A stretch of DNA of 11,305 bases from CAZDBA01 sp964503615. Lineage in GTDB: Bacteria; Planctomycetota; Planctomycetia; Pirellulales; Pirellulaceae. The notes beneath the pieces are model-generated. The model worked only from the letters and a program-made list of their open reading frames with translations. It was not told the origin of the DNA and did no database searches. Positions 1 to 5,412 of this stretch are shown here, in pieces (the stretch's first letter is position 1; each line of letters begins with the position of its first letter). The translations under genes and the position numbers were made by a program. The stretch is from the NCBI GenBank assembly GCA_964503615.1, contig CAZDBA010000156.1, positions 1 through 11,305 on the forward strand, written 5' to 3'.

Positions 1-596
1 TCAAGCGCGCCTACATCAGACATTTCCTCTATCAATTCCTTAGGCATTGCCAGATTGGCGGCCATCTGCGCCCCTGCAAATCCGATCGCAACCAGAAAGG
101 TAAAAACAAAAATGTCACGTAGCGAAAACGACTCTACGGGTGGCGACGAGCGAAACGTGAATTGCAAACCAAAAAATAAACGAAAGAACCACAATGGAAT
201 TTGCGCGGCAAACGAGACTCCAGCAACTCCGAAAAGGATATATTGGATCAGCGTAGAAAATAACTCGAAGCCAACATCCCCCCAAGCCATTAGTGTGAAT
301 CCGGCAAGGTGCCCAAGCCCAACGATACCAACGAGCAGGTGAGCCCAAATTAGCCGTTTGAGGTAGCTGCCCGGTCCAAACACAGCCCAGACACTTCCCA
401 CAAAAGCAGCCGCCAAGGCCAAAGTAACCAACAAGCCGACGATAAGCATACCAAACGCAGATTGTTGAGATGTTTTGATTGCCACATAAAGCAACACCGA
501 GACAAATGCCAAGCCGCCCGCCATCCAAAGTAGATGAGCAAAGTCAGATATATTTACCGGGCGATCGACGAGCTGCGTTGTGTCAGAGTCGTTCAC
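1..596 (-). CDS. Multi-pass membrane protein, N-terminal part (3' end outside window)
   Basis: The frame reads from a GTG at 596-594 to the left edge without a stop (198 codons visible). An in-frame TGA lies six codons upstream of the GTG, so this is effectively the only usable start; AGGG sits about 6 nt before it. After a polar N-terminus of about 20 residues the protein is very hydrophobic, with about five likely membrane segments near residues 22-42, 48-74, 80-105, 108-140 and 157-180. The last visible residues (PKELIEEM, then a short acidic stretch) look like the beginning of a soluble loop or domain. I recognise no family and no catalytic motif. An integral inner-membrane protein is a safe inference; nothing more specific can be said. 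Two copies of a GTTCGAAC palindrome lie just upstream and may regulate it. Confidence 0.75.
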   Translation of the reverse strand, partial: MNDSDTTQLVDRPVNISDFAHLLWMAGGLAFVSVLLYVAIKTSQQSAFGMLIVGLLVTLALAAAFVGSVWAVFGPGSYLKRLIWAHLLVGIVGLGHLAGFTLMAWGDVGFELFSTLIQYILFGVAGVSFAAQIPLWFFRLFFGLQFTFRSSPPVESFSLRDIFVFTFLVAIGFAGAQMAANLAMPKELIEEMSDVGAL

Positions 597-620
597 GGAA
601 ATCCCTATTCACCTCAATTG

Positions 621-659
621 GGTTCGAACATGATTAGATAAAATTCTAGTGGTTCGAAC
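621..659. promoter_or_regulatory. Paired GTTCGAAC palindromes, candidate operator
   Basis: GGTTCGAAC occurs at 621-629 and again at 651-659. Each contains the perfect 8-bp palindrome GTTCGAAC, and the copies are exactly 30 bp apart, close to three helical turns. They lie about 25 and 55 bp upstream of the GTG start of the minus-strand membrane gene. That geometry suits a dimeric regulator binding two sites on one DNA face, but the regulator is unknown. Confidence 0.35.
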
Positions 660-785
660 TGAACTTTTTGCTTTCACTCCATGACACGAATGGCCGCTGG
701 AATTTTCTGCCTTTTTCCTGCCTTGATAGACGGGGCTTAAACCTTTTAATTTGCCCTTGGCTACTTTTTTGGTTGTTACTGTAAG

Positions 786-804
786 GATCTACACAACGTA
801 GATC
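786..804. repeat. Short perfect inverted repeat (7-bp arms, 5-nt spacer)
   Basis: GATCTAC at 786-792 and GTAGATC at 798-804 are perfect inverted copies around a 5-nt spacer, followed by GTTTTC. It could be an operator half-site pair or a small hairpin. The T-run is too weak for a confident terminator and there is no plus-strand gene immediately upstream. Confidence 0.35.
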
Positions 805-859
805 GTTTTCTAGCGGTTGTGGCTAAACAAACAAATCGCACAATCAAACCGTTATGCCA

Positions 860-885
860 TTGACTAAGCAGCCTTTGACTAAGCA
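860..885 (+). repeat. Two tandem TTGACTAAGCA direct repeats, 15-nt period
   Basis: TTGACTAAGCA occurs at 860-870 and identically at 875-885. It lies about 145 nt upstream of the DUF1559 start. TTGAC resembles a -35 element, but the identity runs on for six more bases, which favours a repeated protein-binding site or a small duplication. Confidence 0.45.
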
Positions 886-1030
886 TGCACTCAGTTTGTC
901 ATGGCGACGTAAATGCGCCAAATCTAAAAGATCAAATTGCCCTGCTTTTGGCTTTAGCTTATGCTTTAAATGTTGCTCCAAGGAGTAGGCTGTTTGCAAA
1001 ACGATAAAACATCCATGCGGGGATGCTGAA

Positions 1031-1972
1031 ATGAGCTTGGCTTTCAAAGACTCAAGACAAGGTTTTACGCTGGTAGAACTTTTGGTTGTCATTGGGATCA
1101 TTGGCATACTAATCTCCATGCTATTGCCTGCTATCCAAGTAGTTCGATCGGCAGCTAGAACAACGGCCTGTTCTAACAATCTAAAACAAGTTGTTATCGC
1201 CACGCTGAATTACGAAAGTTCATTTCAGCAATTTCCACCCGGCTACCTTGGCCCTGACCCAAACGACACGGGTCTAAGCATCAGAAAGGGCGGTCGACAA
1301 CAGTTTACAGGCGGATTGGTTTTCATATTCGCTCATATGGAGCAGGCAAATATTAGAAGTTTGGTTCCAGACGAATACCTTTCGTTGGCGAGACTTGGCG
1401 AGCCTGCTTGGTGGGTCAATGACGATCTTCGTGCACTTGCAGAAGCTAAAGTGCCATCTCTTGTTTGCCCCGAAGTAGACGAACAACCGCTTAACGTTAT
1501 TGTCAGCACTCATGTTTCTCTCGATGAGAATCTCGAGGATCCCGAAGAGAGACCGGTTTTCGATGGGTTGGCCGTTAATCCCGAAGGAAGACTGATACAG
1601 AATTTCGAATTTGGATTAACCAGTTATCGGCCATGCGGCGGAGAAGTAGGTCTTATTCCAGGTCGTCGTGGCATTTTGAGGAATCGTTCAGAAACAACGT
1701 TGAGCGAAATAACCGATGGCGCCAGCAACACGATCTTGTTCGGTGAGGCGAGTCCTGGCGATACGGAGTACGGATGGATAGCCGGTGGAACGATTGAGTC
1801 TGTCTTCGGATTCGGAGAGACCACCCACCGCTGGGGAAGTCTTCATCCAGGTGGGGTTGTAAATTTTTGTTTTGCAGACGGTTCGGTTCATAGTTTCAAC
1901 GACTCATTAGATCTCTCAATATTGGCGACTTATTCTTCAATGGAAGATGGCCAAGTAAATGAAGAGTTTTGA
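1031..1972 (+). CDS. DUF1559 pseudopilin-like protein with N-terminal methylation motif
   Basis: A 313-residue protein with a textbook type IV prepilin N-terminus: a short basic leader, then G11 | F12-T-L-V-E16, where cleavage after G11 and N-methylation of F12 would be expected, followed by a hydrophobic helix to about residue 35. C47-S-N-N-L-K-Q, C146-P, the ITDGASNTILFGE block (227-239) and the C-terminal HPGG...FADGSVH block are the hallmarks of DUF1559 (SBP_bac_10-type) proteins, which are hugely expanded in planctomycetes. Length is typical. They are thought to be exported and anchored or assembled as pseudopilins; their role is unknown. The C-terminal motif here has ten residues between H272 and D283-G284, whereas the family motif is named for nine. 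The ATG at 1031 follows GCGGGGA at 1017-1023 and leaves a typical short leader. Transcribed alone; the neighbours are unrelated. Confidence 0.93.
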   Translation: MSLAFKDSRQGFTLVELLVVIGIIGILISMLLPAIQVVRSAARTTACSNNLKQVVIATLNYESSFQQFPPGYLGPDPNDTGLSIRKGGRQQFTGGLVFIFAHMEQANIRSLVPDEYLSLARLGEPAWWVNDDLRALAEAKVPSLVCPEVDEQPLNVIVSTHVSLDENLEDPEERPVFDGLAVNPEGRLIQNFEFGLTSYRPCGGEVGLIPGRRGILRNRSETTLSEITDGASNTILFGEASPGDTEYGWIAGGTIESVFGFGETTHRWGSLHPGGVVNFCFADGSVHSFNDSLDLSILATYSSMEDGQVNEEF

Positions 1973-2035
1973 AAAGGTCTTGTAGAACGACAGTTAAGCT
2001 CCAGGCAACAGACACCTTTTTTGACAGGAAGAAAA

Positions 2036-2057
2036 GAACACTAATCGATTAGTGTTC
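2036..2057. repeat. Perfect 22-bp palindrome
   Basis: Each half is GAACACTAATC or its exact complement, with no spacer. The stop of the DUF1559 gene is 64 nt upstream. As RNA it would fold to a 9-bp stem with a TCGA loop, but no T-run follows, so it is a poor terminator. The half-site contains CACTAATC, the same octamer that is duplicated at 2281-2298. Confidence 0.6.
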
Positions 2058-2168
2058 CCAATTCTGCCGACCGACCGAGCCAACCGAGACGGCGGAATCA
2101 GCCGCAACGCGACCAAGTTTCATAGCGATTGGCCGTAACAATGTGACGTCTGGGTGCCATTTAAGTGA

Positions 2169-2187
2169 GCGGCAAGGCGCTAGCCGC
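2169..2187. repeat. GC-rich imperfect palindrome, possible dispersed repeat
   Basis: GCGGC (2169-2173) and GCCGC (2183-2187) flank AAGGCGCTA. The core GGCGCTAGCCG (2176-2186) recurs on the opposite strand at 5225-5235 in this window. From memory, very similar intergenic sequence is common in Rhodopirellula-type genomes; I could not check this. Confidence 0.4.
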
Positions 2188-2280
2188 CGGTTCGTTGCCA
2201 TTGGTAAGATGTTGGCATGTCTGACGTTTCCCAAAATCCGATTTCGCTTTTCATCACGTGTACCACGTACCAAAGAGTGG

Positions 2281-2298
2281 CACTAATCTTCACTAATC
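2281..2298. repeat. CACTAATC direct repeat, 10-nt period
   Basis: CACTAATC at 2281-2288 and 2291-2298, separated by TT. The same octamer forms both arms of the 22-bp palindrome at 2036-2057, so four copies (three plus, one minus) occur within about 260 bp. Confidence 0.5.
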
Positions 2299-2387
2299 AA
2301 GGACTGGGGCGCCGCTGCTTTGCCCGATCTCAAAATCAGTGTCAATTAGACTGTTTTGTAACGTGAGAGTGCCCCAAGCCGTTGTTG

Positions 2388-3104
2388 CTAAGCGCGGGTT
2401 TCATTATTGAACTCTTCCAAGGCGTTGGCCGCTGCGCCCTGTTCGGCTTCCTTTTTGTTTTTACCCCAAGCCGGTTCGAAGCTTCGTTTGCCCACTTGTG
2501 CCGCGACCAAAAACGACTTCTTATGATCAGGGCCTTTTTGGTCCACCACTTTATAAGACGGTGAAATGCCATAGTCTTTTTGAGCCAACTGTTGCAAAGC
2601 CGATTTGTAGTTGACTTGAGAATCACCCTCAACCGCTTCCCGGATCAAAGGCTTGACCAGTGGCAACAAAAACTCTCGTGCTGTCGACAGGTCACTATCG
2701 AGATAGATTGCGGCTAAAATCGATTCGAACGCGTTGGCAAGCAACGAAATCGGGACTTCGCCACTGGCAGTTACTCCCTTGCCTACGATCAGGAAATCGA
2801 CGATGCCCAGTTGTTGAGCAAACATGGCACAGGATTTTCGGCTGACGACAATCGATTTAATCTTAGTCAGTTCTCCCTCAAGCCAATCGGGTTCGGTTCG
2901 ATACAAAAATTCGCAAACTACAAACCCAAGCACCGAATCGCCCAAGAACTCCAATCGTTCGTTCGAGCTCAAACGAGTCGGCGCACCGGAAGCGTGCGTT
3001 ATCGCTTCGTGCAATAGATAGACATCGCTGAAACGATAGCCAAGACTGGTTTGGCAACGCTCAAGCAATTCATATTGCTCAGAATTGAGGCTGGTTCTAC
3101 TCAT
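2388..3104 (-). CDS. rnc: Ribonuclease III
   Basis: From the ATG at 3104 the product has 238 residues, the usual size for bacterial RNase III, the dimeric endonuclease that cuts double-stranded RNA in rRNA maturation and antisense decay. The catalytic signature NERLEFLGDS (48-57) supplies E49, E52 and D56. The second metal site reads LANAFES (122-128): E127 is present, but the position usually held by Asp in E. coli (D114) is N124. A C-terminal double-stranded RNA-binding domain spans about 163-232 and ends in the KKEAEQGAAANAL helix. The frame stays open upstream to 3287 (61 more codons, including another ATG at 3236). I chose the inner start because it matches the family N-terminus, although no clear ribosome-binding site precedes it. 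It is transcribed away from the lipoprotein gene and alone on its strand. Confidence 0.92.
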   Translation of the reverse strand: MSRTSLNSEQYELLERCQTSLGYRFSDVYLLHEAITHASGAPTRLSSNERLEFLGDSVLGFVVCEFLYRTEPDWLEGELTKIKSIVVSRKSCAMFAQQLGIVDFLIVGKGVTASGEVPISLLANAFESILAAIYLDSDLSTAREFLLPLVKPLIREAVEGDSQVNYKSALQQLAQKDYGISPSYKVVDQKGPDHKKSFLVAAQVGKRSFEPAWGKNKKEAEQGAAANALEEFNNETRA

Positions 3105-3572
3105 CAACGTAAGGGTCGAATATTTTCGGTCAAACCAACACTCAAAACTCGGCCGGAGTTTGTAATTACGGGCGAGTTTTGAATGTTCCTTTGTGAATTC
3201 GATTATGGTTTGCCTTTCAAATTGTGAAAGTCCCATGAAGACGAATTCTCTAAATTTGTGGACAATCGTCGATTTTGTAATAACCAAATACGAGTTCGTT
3301 GTACTTGATCTAACTGTGCGCCCTGAGTTTCGACTTGATTCAGGCTCTGACGAGGTCGGGATCGAAGAGGTCAGAATAGAAAGGCAGGCAGGTCAAACTG
3401 CAGAGGTTTGATTCGTTGTCGAAACAGTCCGCTAGCGTGCATGGTAAGCTTTTCCGGTAATTTTGGGTGTAAGGATTAAACTTTTCGCACCGGCCAAGAC
3501 GAGTGAATACATATCGGCACTAGCATGCCGGTTTTAGAATCGATGTTACCCATTCACTCGAGGTAAATTTTG
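3105..3572. other. Intergenic region between divergent rnc and lipoprotein genes
   Basis: This 468-nt region should carry promoters in both directions. Residual frames at 3193-3411 (+), and at 3105-3287 (-) in phase with rnc, lack homology cues; the latter would matter only if rnc starts further upstream. Nested inverted repeats occur at 3500-3560 just before the lipoprotein start. I see nothing else that can be named. Confidence 0.5.
3500..3560 (+). promoter_or_regulatory. Nested inverted repeats in the lipoprotein leader
   Basis: CGAGTGAAT (3500-3508) is exactly complementary to ATTCACTCG (3552-3560). Within the loop, CGGCA (3515-3519) pairs with TGCCG (3526-3530). The outer right arm ends exactly where the ribosome-binding AGG (3561-3563) begins, so folding of the mRNA leader could affect translation of the gene starting at 3573. 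Structure inferred by eye only. Confidence 0.35.
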
Positions 3573-3800
3573 ATGCGTACCATGCGTCGTTTACTAATTA
3601 CAACCATTCTTGCCGTTTCAGCAATCAGTAGCGTTGGCTGCTTCGTTCCAATCTACGATGCCGACCCAGCAGTTCGAGCTCGTCAGTTGATTTACACCTC
3701 GGAAGATCTTCGCAACATGCGAGAAGAATGGCATCGTTTCTGGTTCCTTGATCAACCCGATCACCAGTCTCCAGTGCGTACGCACGGCGGCATTATCTAA
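3573..3800 (+). CDS. Small lipoprotein of unknown function
   Basis: 75 residues from ATG 3573, with GAGG-type Shine-Dalgarno sequence at 3560-3563. The N-terminus (MRTMRRLL, then a hydrophobic stretch to S-S-V-G-C23) is a lipoprotein signal with C23 as the likely lipidated cysteine, so the mature part is only about 53 residues: polar, with a central DLRNMREEWHRFWFLDQP stretch and the ending RTHGGII. I recall similar short signal-peptide proteins ending in a THGG motif in Pirellulales, but know of no function. A frame-compatible TTG three bases earlier is a poorer start. The gene is monocistronic: a structured leader precedes it and a strong terminator follows 65 nt after the stop. Confidence 0.8.
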   Translation: MRTMRRLLITTILAVSAISSVGCFVPIYDADPAVRARQLIYTSEDLRNMREEWHRFWFLDQPDHQSPVRTHGGII

Positions 3801-3865
3801 AAAAGCAATTTGGCCGCTGGATCGAATTAGATCGCTTCAGCCGCCTGTATCGAAACAACGCAAAT

Positions 3866-3895
3866 TGGGCGCGGGGAATACCTGCGCCCATTTTT
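3866..3895 (+). terminator. Intrinsic terminator of the lipoprotein gene
   Basis: TGGGCGC (3866-3872) pairs with GCGCCCA (3884-3890), with further pairing of GG and CC inside after one mismatch. The stem is followed directly by TTTTTGTATTTT. The stem and T-run are those of a strong Rho-independent terminator for plus-strand transcription. Confidence 0.85.
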
Positions 3896-4143
3896 GTATT
3901 TTCATGCAACTTGGAACACACGAGTACACCTCAAGAATCCAAGGTTCGGCGCTCCGGGTTCGTATTGGTCAAGCTTGTATTGCGCGAAATCATGACCGTC
4001 CATCTCGATAAAACTACGTTCAAAAGGCGGAAATGCAATTTCTGGCCTGCTTGGAACTCTAATCCCCTTCACCCCTGTTACTTAGTTGGGGTACATTATC
4101 GGTGTCCACCTACCAGATTTGTTTTGGAAAGCTCTAACCTGAA
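3896..4143. other. Intergenic region upstream of murB
   Basis: No supported gene. Short plus-strand frames at 3748-4011 and 3911-4165 have no starts with ribosome-binding sites and no family-like content. A weak ACCCC/GGGGT inverted pair (4071-4075, 4088-4092) lies 50 nt before murB. The murB promoter should be here, since a terminator closes the preceding unit. Confidence 0.5.
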
Positions 4144-5022
4144 ATGTCACTTACTGAAGGACTAGAACACACGATACGTTCCGACGAGCCGCTTGCGGGT
4201 TTTACTTCGATAAAACTTGGTGGCACTGCCGAATATTTTGCGGAGCCGACAACCGAAACCGAGCTGATCGAGTTAATTAAAAGGTTTGCAGAAGCCGGTA
4301 AACAAATTCGCTTAATCGGCTCAGGCACCAACGTGCTGGTTCCAGACGAAGGAGTTCAAGGGCTGGTGATCCGATTGGACGCTCCTGAGTTTTGCCAGGT
4401 CAAGGTGGAAGGCAACCGGATCACGGCTGGCGGCGGTGCAAAAATTGTACATCTGATCGCAACTTCAGCTCGTGAAGGGCTGGCTGGATTGCACAACCTG
4501 ATTGGCATACCTGGAACTGTTGGAGCCGCTCTACACAGTAATGCGGGCATTCACGGGTTTGATATCGGGTCGTTGGTCTCATCGGCAACAGTCGTCACTC
4601 GCAGTGGTGAAATCATTACGAGAGACTCTGATTCGATGACCTTCTCTCATCGAAAAAGTAGCCTCAACGAACTTGTAATCGTCCGAGCGACGTTCGAATT
4701 GGAATCGGCCTCGTCAGATCGGCTGACTAAAAGTATGCAACAGAAGTGGATCGTCGCTCGATCAAACCAAACGGTTGCCGACGAGAACGCTTTGTATGTC
4801 TTCAAAGACCATCACGGGGAACCAGCTTCCGAAGTAATCGACCGAGCGGGGTTAAAAGGAAGTAGCTTGGGCCCTGTCTCCTTAAGCGATCGAAATTCCA
4901 ATTGCATCGTCGCCGGCTCAACGGCTACCGCAGCCGATGTAAAAAAGCTAATCGAGCACATCGAGAATCAAGTCGCGATCAAGCTTGATATCGACTTGGA
5001 ACCAGCCGTCGAGATCTGGTAA
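4144..5022 (+). CDS. murB: UDP-N-acetylenolpyruvoylglucosamine reductase (MurB), divergent
   Basis: 292 residues, normal for a short (type II) MurB, the FAD enzyme that uses NADPH to reduce UDP-GlcNAc-enolpyruvate to UDP-MurNAc, the second committed step of peptidoglycan synthesis in the cytoplasm. The FAD domain is clear: GFTSIKLGGTAEYF (19-32), IGSGTNVLVPDEGVQGLVI (58-76) and NLIGIPGTVGAALHSNAG (118-135). The C-terminal MurB domain is recognisable by NQTVADENALYVFKDH (208-223), IDRAGLKG (232-239) and the LEPAVEIW ending. Against E. coli MurB from memory, Arg159 is kept (R170 in SHRKS), but the preceding Tyr is H169, the proton-donating Ser229 position is Y218, and the Glu325 position (LEPEVR) is A288. 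It remains clearly MurB by fold. The ATG at 4144 has only a distant GGAAAG upstream. It is followed on the same strand, 390 nt downstream, by an ftsQ-like gene, as in dcw clusters. Confidence 0.88.
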   Translation: MSLTEGLEHTIRSDEPLAGFTSIKLGGTAEYFAEPTTETELIELIKRFAEAGKQIRLIGSGTNVLVPDEGVQGLVIRLDAPEFCQVKVEGNRITAGGGAKIVHLIATSAREGLAGLHNLIGIPGTVGAALHSNAGIHGFDIGSLVSSATVVTRSGEIITRDSDSMTFSHRKSSLNELVIVRATFELESASSDRLTKSMQQKWIVARSNQTVADENALYVFKDHHGEPASEVIDRAGLKGSSLGPVSLSDRNSNCIVAGSTATAADVKKLIEHIENQVAIKLDIDLEPAVEIW

Positions 5023-5113
5023 AGCTCATCGATGCGACCAATGGGTGACCTGATAAGCTTTTCGGGATGTTCGAATTATTCCGCCGACTTTGGGCAATGA
5101 GCGGCACGACTGG

Positions 5114-5244
5114 AAACCCGACGCGTTAGCGAGGAAGCAGCTAGGATTCGCATGGCTACGTAATCTGTTCGCAGCACCGCCTTTAGCCGCAAGCATACTG
5201 TTTCGCCCAAAGGCGTACTAAAAACGGCTAGCGCCTCCTCGCTT
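5114..5244. repeat. Imperfect inverted repeat, likely dispersed intergenic element
   Basis: AGCGAGGAAGC (5128-5138) and GCCTCCTCGCT (5233-5243) are inverted copies with 10 of 11 bases matching. The left part carries AACCCGACGCGTTAGCGAGG; the right carries CGGCTAGCGCC, the reverse complement of the core at 2176-2186. From memory, ACCCGACGCGT(C/T)AGCGAGG is a recurrent intergenic phrase in planctomycete genomes; this needs a genome search. Confidence 0.45.
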
Positions 5245-5328
5245 ACAAAAGCAGGCTTTCCGAGCAAAATTTCGATCATGCTGGTTGTTCGGTTCCAAGC
5301 ATCTCATTAACGGTTCGGGGTTGGTCAA

Positions 5329-5406
5329 ATCCGATAAAACAAACAGTACGGCCGTAAGGTCTCGCCTTCCTTAACTTTGCCTGTACGCAGCAAGCCTTTA
5401 TCGGAT
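5329..5406 (+). promoter_or_regulatory. Candidate structured mRNA leader of the ftsQ-like gene
   Basis: ATCCGATAAA (5329-5338) and TTTATCGGAT (5397-5406) form a perfect 10-bp inverted repeat. Enclosed are a perfect 10-bp palindrome TACGGCCGTA (5347-5356) and a small AAGG/CCTT hairpin (5356-5359, 5365-5368). The right arm ends six bases before the ATG at 5413, where the ribosome would land, so pairing could mask initiation. Whether it is an RNA switch, an operator or a repeat cannot be told from one copy. Confidence 0.4.
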
Positions 5407-5412
5407 ACGACG

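Larger units (their letters stand above)
597..1030. other. Intergenic region between divergent genes, with repeats
   Basis: No convincing gene. This 434-nt gap separates the divergent membrane protein and DUF1559 genes, so promoters for both should lie here. It contains two GTTCGAAC palindromes 30 nt apart (621-659), an inverted repeat at 786-804 and two tandem copies of an 11-nt direct repeat (860-885), listed separately. Open frames on the minus strand at 844-1203 overlap the start of the DUF1559 gene and look like chance. Confidence 0.6.
1973..2387. other. Intergenic region between convergent genes, rich in palindromes
   Basis: This 415-nt gap lies between the convergent DUF1559 and rnc genes. 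No gene is supported. It holds a perfect 22-bp palindrome (2036-2057), a GC-rich GCGGC/GCCGC stem (2169-2187) and a CACTAATC direct repeat (2281-2298), listed separately. No classical stem followed by a T-run is present for either gene. Confidence 0.6.
5023..5412. other. Intergenic region between murB and the ftsQ-like gene
   Basis: 390 nt with no supported gene. The first half contains an imperfect inverted repeat (about 5114-5244) that looks like a degenerate dispersed element. The second half forms a potential structured leader (5329-5406) ending just before the ftsQ-like ATG. A minus-strand frame at 5076-5279 is built almost entirely from the repeat and is not called. Confidence 0.55.

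Noticed and set aside
115..541. Minus-strand frames at 115-528 and 350-541
   Set aside because: They overlap the better membrane-protein frame (1-596), contain odd Trp/Cys-rich composition, and are alternative readings of the same strand.
2382..3021. Plus-strand and alternative minus-strand frames within rnc
   Set aside because: They lie over a well-supported RNase III gene and have no family-like content.
4071..4092. ACCCC/GGGGT hairpin as a regulatory element of murB
   Set aside because: Only five pairs with a 12-nt loop; too likely by chance.
3911..4165. Short plus-strand frames before murB
   Set aside because: No ribosome-binding site, no recognisable protein features, and one runs into murB in another frame.
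5076..5279. 67-codon minus-strand frame between murB and the ftsQ-like gene
   Set aside because: It is built from the inverted repeat element and has no visible ribosome-binding site; better explained as repeat DNA.
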